From NCBI GenBank assembly GCA_905221605.1, contig CAJNDS010000536.1:54035-118034 (forward strand): a stretch of DNA of 64,000 bases. Direction: 5' to 3'. Source of the DNA: Symbiodinium natans (Eukaryota; Sar; Dinophyceae; Suessiales; Symbiodiniaceae). A program made the position numbers and the translations under genes. Positions 53,131 through 64,000 of this stretch are shown piece by piece (position 1 is the stretch's first letter; each line of letters begins with the position of its first letter). Under the pieces are notes generated by a model. It ran no database searches. It saw nothing but the letters and a program-made list of their open reading frames with translations, and was not told the origin of the DNA.

Positions 53131-55119
53131 GTGTAGTTAATTTTGCGGGCCAAATGGACCCCCTAAACTAGGACCCCCAGGCCCCCTTTCCTGGCACGAC
53201 CTCGATGCTCAGATTCGGTTGCTGAAAAGCAAAAAGAGGTGCGTTCCAGTGGCTTTCAAACATCTTTGAAGATGATGAAAAAAGCAGCTTGAAACAATGG
53301 CCAAGGAATCCGGCAAATCTTCCAACGCTCCATCGTTTAGAAGTGCTTTGAACAATGGTCAGGAAGCGCGTCTTCTCCGTGAAAAGCTCCTCTTGACCTC
53401 CCAAGTCCGCGATTTTAAATTGCTTGAAACAAGCGTTTTTGAAAGCCTCTGACAGTGCCGTTTGGACAGAAATCAACTGCAGGACGAGACGAGTTCAACT
53501 GTACTGCTGAGACGTCCATGTTGCGCGCGACGCCCAAACCGAACCGTTTTGAAAAGGCAAAGTGTCTTTCCACAATGTGAATAAGTGCGAGCGAAGCGAG
53601 CGAAACACCGGAGTGCATCTGACATGTGTTTTGTTGTCAGAGCTTGTTTTTGATGGTTTTACATTTTGATCGTCTGACTTTTGTTGATTGTCAGGTTTTG
53701 CTTGTGCTGTTTTTTTTTCGACTCACTTTTTTTGACAAATAATTTCAAGGTTCCTTTTTTCAGACCAACTATTGCAACTTTCTGGCAAGCTCAAAAAACA
53801 TCTGCAGAAATTTCTTGGGATCTCTCTGCAAATCCGAGACACTCCATGGTTCAAAGTCTATCAAAGTGGTTTTAAGACACCCGTTTTGCCCGTTTTTGGG
53901 TTTTTTGTTTTTTCTGCCCAAGTAGTGTTGAGACACCTTTGGGCTCGATCTGGACTCAAAAGTCAGGTTATTAAAGTGTGAGTCTCTAGAGTTGCTGGAT
54001 CGGTCCTGTTGGTTCTGTGTCTTTTTCGGTGGTCTTGGTGCTGATTTTTTTCCTTACTCTAAGTCTTGCCTTGTCCAATTCAGCTGCTAATGGAGTGAAG
54101 AGGCTGCCTTGAGTCGCTTGGATCTTTCTCTCTTCAGTCTTCTGGTCAATCTTGGTTGGCCCCTGGTTGTTTTTTCGTGTTTTGCTTTTTTCTCCTGTCT
54201 GTTCTCTCTCTGCGTTTGTTGTCTGTTTCATGTGTTGTGTCCATGTTCCTTGGATGTTGCTGGTCGGTTCTTTCAGCTCAGTCTGTCCTTTTCCCTTGTT
54301 GTGAGTTGCGGTGCTTCTGGTCGATTGGGTCCCCTGGTTTGTTTCTTGTCATTTAATTGAATCGATCTTGGTCCTCAATCGGCCTTGGGTCCATTATTGG
54401 ATTTTTTGGCATTTTGACCTTCCTTTAGTTAAACTTTAGTTCAACTCGGTTGGTGATTTGGCATGTTTCTTTGTGGGTCCGTCGGTCCTTGCGGTCGTCG
54501 GTTGTCCTGTATCGTGTGTCTCTGTGTCGTGTGTGTTGGTTCTCTCAATGCAGTCTCCAAAAGTACGAAATAGCGCAAGTTTGGGGACCAGAATTGGGGG
54601 TGCCTGCAACCATGAATTTCTGGCAACGCACGACTGGCCCCCCAAAGTGGGTTTTTAACTTGAGATCTGCAAAAATTTTTTGCCGGACCAGCTTTGCAAT
54701 TCTTCTGTCCTGCAAATGTGTGTCTGTGTGTGTGTGTGTGTGTGCTTTTGTGGTGGCTTTAGCGCCATGGAATTTGCAGCTGTGGTTGCAGGAGCAGTTT
54801 TGAACCCATTTTTGGGGTCCCAATTTTGGGCCCATTTTGGGGTCATAATTTGGGACCCAAGCATGTAAAACAATGAAAAGACCTCCTCTCTTTCTGCCAC
54901 AAGTAGGTCCAATTTTGGAAGCTTTTTTGGGCCCTGTTTTCGGGCCCCCCAATTTTAGGGAATTGCTGCTCCATTTTTTGTCCACAGACAGCACGCCTGC
55001 AACGACAGCTGTCGTGTTGAGCTGAAGTAGATTCTCTTGTGGAGGTGGTCTGTGTGTTCGCAGCCCGTGAATTGTTGTCCTTGTTGCTGCTGGTTGCGGC
55101 TGCACGTGTGGGCTCAGGG
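53131..55119. repeat. 2-kb tandem unit 2
   Basis: Full unit of 1,989 bp. A 102-codon minus frame (53,168-53,476) and a 67-codon frame (53,415-53,618) recur at the same place in units 1, 4 and 5. An internal (TG)n tract at about 54,722-54,745 varies in length between units. No protein family is recognised and no transcription signal is assigned. Confidence 0.95.
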
Positions 55120-57311
55120 GTGTAGTTAATTTGGCGGGCCCAAAATGGACCCCCTACACTAGGACCCCCATGCCCCCTTTCCTGGCAACGACCTCGATGC
55201 TCAGATTCGTGTTGCTAAAAGCAAAAGAAGGGTGCTTCCAGTTGCTTCAAACATCTTGAAGATGAGAAAAAGCGCTGGAAACAATGGCCAAGGAAATCCG
55301 GCAAATCTTCCAACTCCATCGTTTGAAGTGCTTGTGAACAATGGCCAGGAAAGCGCGTCTTCTCCGTGAAAAGCTCCTCTTGACCTCCCAAGTCCGCGAT
55401 TTGAAATTGCTTGAAACAAGCGTTTTTGAAAGCCTCTGACAGTGCAGTTTGGACAGAAATCAACTGCAGGACGAGACGAGTTCAACTGTACTGCTGAGAC
55501 GTCCATGTTGCGCGCGACGCCCAAACCGAACCGTTTTGAAAAGGCAAAGTGTCTTTCTACAATGTGAATAAGTGCGAGCGAAGCGAGCGAAACACCGGAG
55601 TACATCTGATTGTGTTTTGTTGTCAGAGCTTGTTTTTTGATGGTTTTTTACATTTTGATCGTCTCACCTTTATTGATTGTCAGGCTTGTGCTGTTTTTTT
55701 TTTTTTCGGATACTTTTTTGGGGGATGAATAATTTCAAGTTCCTATTTTTCAGGACAAGACCAACGATTGCAACTTCTGGCAATCTCAAAAGCATCTGCA
55801 TTTCTTGGGATCTCTCTGCAAGCGAGACACTCCATGGTTCAAAGTCCATTCATAAGACACCTGGTTTTGGGTTTTCTGCCTAAGTAGTGTTGAGACACCT
55901 TTGGGCTCGATCTGGACTTAAAATGGTGCAAAACACCCGGTGTTAAGACGCCCCTTGGTTCAAAAGTCAGGTTATTAAAGTGGTCCTTAAGACTCTTTTG
56001 GTTCAAAATTTCTTTTAGAGTCCCTGAGTCTCCAGAATCGCTGGATCGGTTCTGTTGGTTCTGTGTCTTTTTCGAGGTCTTGGTGCTGATTTTTCTTCTT
56101 GCTCTGAGTCTTGCCGTGTCCTATTCAGCTGCTGATTACACACGACTCCTGCCAAAACGTCGAAAAACCACAACACACACCCATTCACAATGAACAAGGC
56201 AAACACAGTGAAGAGGCTGCCTCGGATCTTTCTCTCTTCAGTCTTCTGGTCAATCTTGGTTGCTCCCTCTTTCTTGGTCTTCCAAGTGTCCGATCTTGGG
56301 TCCTGGAGTTCTTGTCTGTTGATTGTTGGTTGTTTTTTCGTGTTTTGTTTTTCATCTCCTGTTTGTTCTCTCTCTGCGTTTGTTGTCTGTTTCATGTTTG
56401 TGTCCATGTTCCTTAGATGTTGCTGGTCGGATCTGTTCCAAACAGATTCGAAGTTGTTGTGCTTTGGATTCAGTCCTTTGATCTCAGTCTGTCCTTTTCC
56501 CTTGTTGTGAGTTGTGGTGGTCCTCAGCTTCTGGTCGATTGGGTCCCCTGGTTTGTTTCTTGTCATTTGAGTTGAATCGGTCTTGATCCTCAGTCGGTCT
56601 TGGGTCCATTGAATGGTTTTTGGCATTTTGGCCTTCCTTTAGTTCAACTCGATTGGTGATTTGGCATGTTTCTTTGTGAGTCCGTCGGTCCTTGCGGTCG
56701 TCGGTTGTCCTGTATCGTGTGTCTCTGTGTCGTGTGTGTTGGTTCTCTCAATGCAGTCTCCAAAAGTACGAAATGGAGCAAGTTTGGGGACCAGAATTGG
56801 GGGTGCCTGCAACCATGAATTTCTGGCAACGCACGTCTGGCCCCCCAAAGTGGGTTTTTAACTTGAGATCTGCAAAAATTTTTTGCCGGACCAGCTTTGC
56901 AATTCTTGTTCTTCTGTCCTGCAAATGTGTGTCTCTGTGTGTGTGTGTGCTTTTGTGATGGAATTTGCAGCTGTGGTTGCAGGAGCAGTTTTGAACCCAT
57001 TTTTGGGGTCCCAATTTTGGGCCCATTTTGGGGTCATAATTTGGGACCCAAGCATGTAAAACAATGAAGACCTCCTCTCTTTCTGCCAACAAGTAGGTCC
57101 AATTTTGGAAGCTTTTTGGGGCCCTGTTTTCGGGCCCCCCAATTTAGGGAATTGCTGCTCCATTTTTGTCCACAGACAGCACGCCTGCAACGACAGCTGT
57201 CGTGTTGAGCTGAAGTAGAATCTCTTGTGGAGGTGGTCTGTGTGTTCGCAGCCTGTGAATTGTTGTCCTTGTTGCTGCTGGTTGCGGCTGCAACTGTGGG
57301 GGGCTGGAGGG
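55120..57311. repeat. 2.2-kb tandem unit 3 (diverged head)
   Basis: 2,192 bp. The first 450 bp carry many small indels that break the 102-codon frame (82 codons remain). From about 55,800 it matches units 4 and 5 closely and has about 200 bp not present in units 1-2 (for example around CGGTGTTAAGACGCCCCTTGG). Confidence 0.94.
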
Positions 57312-59504
57312 GTGTAGTTAATTTTGCGGGCCAAATGGACCCCCTAAACTAGGACCCCCAGGCCCCCTTTCCTGGCACGACCTCGATGCTCAGATTCGGT
57401 TGCTGAAAAGCAAAAAGAGGTGCGTTCCAGTGGCTTTCAAACATCTTTGAAGATGATGAAAAAAGCAGCTTGAAACAATGGCCAAGGAATCCGGCAAATC
57501 TTCCAACGCTCCATCGTTTAGAAGTGCTTTGAACAATGGTCAGGAAGCGCGTCTTCTCCGTGAAAAGCTCCTCTTGACCTCCCAAGTCCGCGATTTGAAA
57601 TTGCTTGAAACAAGCGTTTTTGAAAGCCTCTGACAGTGCCGTTTGGACAGAAATCAACTGCAGGACGAGACGAGTTCAACTGTACTGCTGAGACGTCCAT
57701 GTTGCGCGCGACGCCCAAACCGAACCTTTTTGAAAAGGCAAAGTGTCTTTCCACAATGTGAATAAGTGCGAGCGAAGCGAGCGAAACACCGGAGTGCATC
57801 TGACAGGTGTTTTGTTTTTAGAGCTTGTTTTTGATGGTTTTACATTTTTATCGTCTTACTTTTGCTGATTGTCAGGTGTTGTCTGTACTGTTTTTTTTTT
57901 TTCGGATCACTTTTTTTTTTGATGAATAATTTCAAGGTTCCTTTTTTCAGACCAACGATTGCAACTTCTGGCAAGCTCAAAAAGCATCTGCATTTCTTGG
58001 GATCTCTCTGCAAGCGAGACACTCCATGGTTCAAAGTCCATTCATAAGACACCTGGTTTTGGGTTTTCTGCCTAAGTAGTGTTGAGACACCTTTGGGCTC
58101 GATCTGGACTTAAAATGGTGCAAAACACCCGGTGTTAAGACGCCCCTTGGTTCAAAAGTCAGGTTATTAAAGTGGTCCTTAAGACTCTTTTGGTTCAAAA
58201 TTTCTTTTAGAGTCCCTGAGTCTCCAGAATCGCTGGATCGGTTCTGTTGGTTCTGTGTCTTTTTCGAGGTCTTGGTGCTGATTTTTCTTCTTGCTCTGAG
58301 TCTTGCCGTGTCCTATTCAGCTGCTGATTACACACGACTCCTGCCAAAACGTCGAAAAACCACAACACACACCCATTCACAATGAACAAGGCAAACACAG
58401 TGAAGAGGCTGCCTCGGATCTTTCTCTCTTCAGTCTTCTGGTCAATCTTGGTTGCTCCCTCTTTCTTGGTCTTCCAAGTGTCCGATCTTGGGTCCTGAAG
58501 TTCTTGGGTCTGTTGATTGTTGGTTGTTTTTTCGTGTTTTGTTTTTCATCTCCTGTTTGTTCTCTCTCTGCGTTTGTTGTCTGTTTCATGTTTGTGTCCA
58601 TGTTCCTTAGATGTTGCTGGTCGGATCTGTTCCAAACAGATTCGAAGTTGTTGTGCTTTGGATTCAGTCCTTTGATCTCAGTCTGTCCTTTTCCCTTGTT
58701 GTGAGTTGTGGTGGTCCCTCAGCTTCTGGTCGATTGGGTCCCCTGGTTTGTTTCTTGTCATTTGAGTTGAATCGGTCTTGATCCTCAGTCGGTCTTGGGT
58801 CCATTGAATGGTTTTTGGCATTTTGGCTTTCCTTTAGTTCAACTCGATTGGTGATTTGGCATGTTTCTTTGTGAGTCCGTCGGTCCTTGCGGTCGTCGGT
58901 TGTCCTGTATCGTGTGTCTCTGTGTCGTGTGTGTTGGTTCTCTCAATGCAGTCTCCAAAAGTACGAAATGGAGCAAGTTTGGGGACCAGAATTGGGGGTG
59001 CCTGCAACCATGAATTTCTGGCAACGCACGTCTGGCCCCCCAAAGTGGGTTTTTAACTTGAGATCTGCAAAAATTTTTTGCCGGACCAGCTTTGCAATTC
59101 TTGTTCTTCTGTCCTGCAAATGTGTGTCTCTGTGTGTGTGTGCTTTTGTGATGGAATTTGCAGCTGTGGTTGCAGGAGCAGTTTTGAACCCATTTTTGGG
59201 GTCCCAATTTTGGGCCCATTTTGGGGTCATAATTTGGGACCCAAGCATGTAAAACAATGAAGACCTCCTCTCTTTCTGCCAACAAGTAGGTCCAATTTTG
59301 GAAGCTTTTTGGGGCCCTGTTTTCGGGCCCCCCAATTTAGGGAATTGCTGCTCCATTTTTGTCCACAGACAGCACGCCTGCAACGACAGCTGTCGTGTTG
59401 AGCTGAAGTAGAATCTCTTGTGGAGGTGGTCTGTGTGTTCGCAGCCCGTGAATTGTTGTCCTTGTTGCTGCTGGTTGCGGCTGCAACTGTGGGGGGCTGG
59501 AGGG
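57312..59504. repeat. 2.2-kb tandem unit 4
   Basis: 2,193 bp, nearly identical to unit 5, indicating a very recent duplication or gene conversion. It carries the 102-codon frame at 57,349-57,657. Confidence 0.95.
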
Positions 59505-61227
59505 GTGTAGTTAATTTTGCGGGCCAAATGGACCCCCTAAACTAGGACCCCCAGGCCCCCTTTCCTGGCACGACCTCGATGCTCAGATTCGGTTGCTGAA
59601 AAGCAAAAAGAGGTGCGTTCCAGTGGCTTTCAAACATCTTTGAAGATGATGAAAAAAGCAGCTTGAAACAATGGCCAAGGAATCCGGCAAATCTTCCAAC
59701 GCTCCATCGTTTAGAAGTGCTTTGAACAATGGTCAGGAAGCGCGTCTTCTCCGTGAAAAGCTCCTCTTGACCTCCCAAGTCCGCGATTTGAAATTGCTTG
59801 AAACAAGCGTTTTTGAAAGCCTCTGACAGTGCCGTTTGGACAGAAATCAACTGCAGGACGAGACGAGTTCAACTGTACTGCTGAGACGTCCATGTTGCGC
59901 GCGACGCCCAAACCGAACCTTTTTGAAAAGGCAAAGTGTCTTTCCACAATGTGAATAAGTGCGAGCGAAGCGAGCGAAACACCGGAGTGCATCTGACAGG
60001 TGTTTTGTTTTTAGAGCTTGTTTTTGATGGTTTTACATTTTTATCGTCTTACTTTTGCTGATTGTCAGGTGTTGTCTGTACTGTTTTTTTTTTTCGGATC
60101 ACTTTTTTTTTTGATGAATAATTTCAAGGTTCCTTTTTTCAGACCAACGATTGCAACTTCTGGCAAGCTCAAAAAGCATCTGCATTTCTTGGGATCTCTC
60201 TGCAAGCGAGACACTCCATGGTTCAAAGTCCATTCATAAGACACCTGGTTTTGGGTTTTCTGCCTAAGTAGTGTTGAGACACCTTTGGGCTCGATCTGGA
60301 CTTAAAATGGTGCAAAACACCCGGTGTTAAGACGCCCCTTGGTTCAAAAGTCAGGTTATTAAAGTGGTCCTTAAGACTCTTTTGGCTTTTTAGAGTCCCT
60401 GAGTCTCCAGAATCGCTGGATCGGTTCTGTTGGTTCTGTGTCTTTTTCGAGGTCTTGGTGCTGATTTTTCTTCTTGCTCTGAGTCTTGCCGTGTCCTATT
60501 CAGCTGCTGATTACACACGACTCCTGCCAAAACGTCGAAAAACCACAACACACACCCATTCACAATGAACAAGGCAAACACAGTGAAGAGGCTGCCTCGG
60601 ATCTTTCTCTCTTCAGTCTTCTGGTCAATCTTGGTTGCTCCCTCTTTCTTGGTCTTCCAAGTGTCCGATCTTGGGTCCTGAAGTTCTTGTCTGTTGATTG
60701 TTGGTTGTTTTTTCGTGTTTTGTTTTTCATCTCCTGTTTGTTCTCTCTCTGCGTTTGTTGTCTGTTTCATGTTTGTGTCCATGTTCCTTAGATGTTGCTG
60801 GTCGGATCTGTTCCAAACAGATTCGAAGTTGTTGTGCTTTGGATTCAGTCCTTTGATCTCAGTCTGTCCTTTTCCCTTGTTGTGAGTTGTGGTGGTCCCT
60901 CAGCTTCTGGTCGATTGGGTCCCCTGGTTTGTTTCTTGTCATTTGAGTTGAATCGGTCTTGATCCTCAGTCGGTCTTGGGTCCATTGAATGGTTTTTGGC
61001 ATTTTGGCTTTCCTTTAGTTCAACTCGATTGGTGATTTGGCATGTTTCTTTGTGAGTCCGTCGGTCCTTGCGGTCGTCGGTTGTCCTGTATCGTGTGTCT
61101 CTGTGTCGTGTGTGTTGGTTCTCTCAATGCAGTCTCCAAAAGTACGAAATGGAGCAAGTTTGGGGACCAGAATTGGGGGTGCCTGCAACCATGAATTTCT
61201 GGCAACGCACGTCTGGCCCCCCAAAGT
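59505..61227. repeat. 2.2-kb tandem unit 5, truncated
   Basis: It follows unit 4 base for base with few changes until GGCCCCCCAAAGT at 61,227, then breaks off into the long inverted repeat. The missing 470 bp of the unit do not reappear on the right, so this is a junction and not a simple insertion. Confidence 0.94.
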
Positions 61228-61915
61228 ACCAGGTCTCAAACAGGAAACGAGTTCCGACAAACGAGTTTCGAGAAAACGAACAGAAACGGTTCTTCCCACT
61301 CAAAACAAGGTCTTACCAAGCAAAAGAAATCTGCACCTGACATGTCCTCGTGCCTATGCTTCACACTCATAGCAGACAACTCAAGTGCACATCACGTGTC
61401 AACTGGGAAACTAGGAGGGTCACATATATCAACTCTGTTACAAAGTTTTGCCAAATTGTTGCCATGCAGTTGCTTAAGGGCGGTTGGCAGTTTTAGTTTC
61501 TGAGGAAGATGTGCTTCGCACTCAATCTGGCGATCCTGTCGTTACAGGTTCTTTACAGTTTTCCATAAAGCTGATTCTGATTGCTTAATCACAGATAGGT
61601 CCGCAGAATGCCACTGAACAGCGACTGCAACTGTTGTGGGCAGTTTTGCCGCAAGGCCCGATGCTCATCCAGCTTGTGTTGCATCCTTGGAAATCCATCC
61701 GTGGAAGTGCTGGTGACATTTCTGAATGCGGTAGAAAGAGCCCTTTCGGGTTCTCAGTAAGTTGATGTCCCTCCTGGTTTCCCAGTTGACACGTGATGTG
61801 CACTTGAGTTGTCTGCTATGAGTGTGAAGCACAGGAACAAGGACATGCATGTCAGGCAGTTTCTCTTTGGCTTGGACTCGTTTGTTGGAACTCGTTTCCT
61901 GTTTGTGACCTGGTA
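61228..61915. repeat. long imperfect inverted repeat (arms about 150-200 bp)
   Basis: The left arm (61,228-61,424) and right arm (61,769-61,915) pair as inverted copies: ACCAGGTCTCAAACAGGAAA against the complement of TTTCCTGTTTGTGACCTGGT, and a highly matching inner part around CACTCATAGCAGACAACTCA. The left arm has about 50 extra bases. The loop of about 345 bp has no gene. It could be a fold-back or MITE-type element, or part of a rearranged 5' LTR of the copia element that follows. Confidence 0.88.
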
Positions 61916-64000
61916 TTTGGTGACCAGAAGTGACTCAAGCCAGTTTAGGTCTGCGCAGAGCTCAGCAGAGCACCTAAGAGGGTGCTAGGAACCTACCTAC
62001 AGTGTTTAGAAGCAGAAGTTCCATGGCTGAGTGTTTTCACCTGAAGTACCTTTGTTTTCCCATTGGCAGACAGTGTTTGAAGCTGGAGAGCCATGCTCGC
62101 ATTGGCTCAAGACGAGCGGAGCTCGAGAAGCTGTGAACAGCGCAGTGAAAAGAGTCCGCACTTCGTGCTGTGAGGGTGAAGTGTAGTCTTAACCTGAGGT
62201 CCCTTAGGCCCCGTAGCTGTGCCACGAGTTTCAACGTGGTAGCGGAGCTTTGTTCTCCAGCATGGACACTTGAAGAATGTGTGCCTGGACGACTGGAGCA
62301 GGCCATCAGCCACCAGTCGGGGCTGTGCCTTCGTTTGGATCTCAGTTCTACCAGATGGGAACACCCCCTCAGACGGCACCACAAGAATCTCTTCAAGTTC
62401 CGAATATGCAGTTGCCCGTTGCACCTGGAGTAGCTCAACAGATGGATCACGAGAGCAATGCTGCAAGCGCAGGACGAGCAGATTCGACAGCAGGCAGCTC
62501 AACTTCAACAGATGAGTGCCATGCTTACGCAAGCATTGCAGCTTGCAAGTGCGAATGCTGCCAATGCGCATATTGCAGCAGCTGCAGCTTCATCGTCGAC
62601 GAGTCCTACACCTGGAGGAGACCCCTCAGCAGCACCTGCAAATGCATCAACTCCTGTGGACATGGAAGTAGACTCTGGTGTACGAAACAAGAGAGCAGAG
62701 GGTTACATTCCACAGTTGCCTCAGCTGAACTATGCGTCCATGACAAGCAGACATGCTGAAATTCGAGTTTGGACGGCCTACAGAGACGAACTTACGAGTT
62801 GGCTTTGTTTGCTCGACGACCGCTACGCTACGGAATTGCAGGAAGCGATCAGTAGCAATGTGGAAGTCTTGCAAGTGAGGCTTGAAGCCGGGAAAGCAGC
62901 CCGGTCAACCAAACTTTGGTTTTTGCTTCGTCAGTCCATGAGCAAGTTCCAACGTGGGCAAGATTTGGTGCATCTCATCGAGGTGAAACAAATGGGAGCA
63001 AGTGCCGGATACGAACTCTGGCGCTCGTTGAACAACGAATTGTCAGTTCGCTCTAGAGTGGAAGGACAGGCCCTCCGCGAACAGGCGTTAGGCCTGGTGC
63101 CACCAAAGCATCTCAAGCGACCACTTGATGTCGCCAGGTGGTACACCACCGAGCTTCTCAAGTTCGAGGCGCAGGTGAAGCATCGCTTCCCGGAGTTGCT
63201 CATCGGAGAACAAGAGGGAGTCCTGTGCCTGATGAAGCACTTGGATTCTGAGACCAAGAGATATCTGCTCCTCCATCACTCAACAAAGAGCATGGGTGAG
63301 CTGATGACTGGTTTGCAGTTTTACGACGAGCAACTTCGTGTGATGGACTTCCAGAGAGAAGGAGCATCCGGGTATGCGAATGCCTTCAAGGGTGGCAAGG
63401 GCGGAAAGGGCGACAGAGACAAGAGCAACAAAGGCTCCAAGGGCAACAAGGGCAACAAAGGCGAGAAAGGAGAAAAGGGACTGAAGGGTGGCAAAGCGAA
63501 AGGAAAGGATAAGAAAGGTGACCAAGGTGGAAAAGGAGACAGAGCTCGGAGCAAGAGCAGAGAAGCGAAGAAGACAGATGTCTGCCGGAACTGCGGGAAG
63601 ACTGGACACTGGGCACGCGACTGCTGGGCACCTCCGAAGGACAAAGCCGCAGCGGCGACGAGCCAGGTCGTTACGACGCAGCCAGAGGCACCATCGTCTT
63701 CATCGTCTACATCGGCGAAAGCAGCAGCGCAGCCCACAACCAAAGGCAGTGGAAAAGCACAGTCATCAATCAAGACGTTTCTGGAAGGATATCACTTCGG
63801 TATGATGCTCACGAACCAGGTGGTTAGTTTTCCTTCAGATGATCGCGTTTACTGGTTGATTGACTCTGGTAGTTCGTTCCACATCATCACGAGAGAGACG
63901 CTTGAGAGCGACCACGTAAAAATCCTGAGTTGGTTGGAAGGACGCCCGAAGTCATATGCGGAGACTGCGACTGGAGATTCCGTTGAAATTGACGGATCAA
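61916..64000 (+). mobile_element. second Ty1/copia-type element, 5' part only
   Basis: Gag, CCHC knuckle and the start of protease are present on the plus strand and run off the window. It is a different family from the complete element: the Gag domains align only distantly. The TGGTATTTGGTGACC stretch at about 61,911 could be a primer-binding site, but no LTR pair can be tested because the 3' end is missing. Confidence 0.85.
62355..64000 (+). CDS. copia Gag-protease start (open to the window edge)
   Basis: The likely Gag start MGTPPQTAPQESLQVPN (62,355) is in one frame. From about 62,458 the reading continues in another frame (MLQAQDEQIRQQAAQLQQM), so one frame change lies near 62,440-62,458. 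The second frame stays open to 64,000. It holds the Gag core (WTAYRDELTSWLCLLDDRYA to LRVMDFQREG), a Lys/Gly-rich basic linker at about 63,385-63,560, the knuckle CRNCGKTGHWARDC (63,583), and the protease motif LIDSGSSFH (about 63,860). The Gag core matches that of the complete element in pattern (for example S-W-L and S-R/K-x-x-R-G-Q), which supports a shared copia origin. The frame change could be a mutation or a recoding site. Confidence 0.88.

Overview
The window looks like nuclear DNA of a dinoflagellate alga, probably a Symbiodiniaceae or Suessiales relative. The evidence is: genes cut into many small exons whose phase-consistent introns mostly start with GC instead of GT and end in AG followed by G; Ty1/copia elements with CCHC Gag and lysine/glycine-rich linkers; low gene density; large recent duplications; and degenerate TTTAGGG-like tracts. 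All the confidently recognised host genes, and the complete copia element, lie on the minus strand.

Layout: (1) 1-10,775 is a segmental duplication copy whose partner is 31,214-40,255 (offset about 31.2 kb). Each copy carries a minus-strand kelch-repeat gene; copy 1 runs off the left edge and copy 2 can be followed to 26,529. Copy 1 also holds a 3.5-kb minisatellite with a 42-bp unit (4,866-8,383). Copy 2 lacks it and has a different segment with a 0.5-kb tandem duplication in its place. (2) 10,776-17,560 has no gene I can defend, only microsatellites and short repeats. (3) 17,855-24,381 (minus) encodes a ROCO-type protein (Roc GTPase plus COR) and, directly downstream in phase through a candidate splice, an endonuclease/exonuclease/phosphatase (EEP) domain; this is probably one fusion gene. 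(4) 24.4-26.5 kb has possible upstream exons and otherwise nothing certain. (5) 26.8-31.0 kb is the long last visible intron of kelch copy 2, and contains a dispersed short motif family. (6) 40,316-61,227 is an array of five 2.0-2.2-kb tandem units. The first unit is split by a complete 10.85-kb Ty1/copia retrotransposon (40,862-51,713) with TG/CA LTRs, a GTCTG target duplication, a primer-binding site, a polypurine tract and a 2,616-codon pol frame. (7) 61,228-61,915 is a long imperfect inverted repeat. (8) 61,916-64,000 is the 5' part of a second, different copia element on the plus strand, cut by the window edge.

The most interesting points are: the kelch gene, in which every repeat is cut by introns at the same two positions (with 29-53-nt exons and GC donors); the candidate Roc-COR-EEP fusion with a coiled coil inserted inside Roc; a methyltransferase-like tail after RNase H in the copia polyprotein; and a large extra spacer between protease and integrase with hydrophobic segments and an overlapping 194-codon frame. 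All exon boundaries were placed by eye from reading frame, domain continuity and splice motifs; no transcript data or searches were available.
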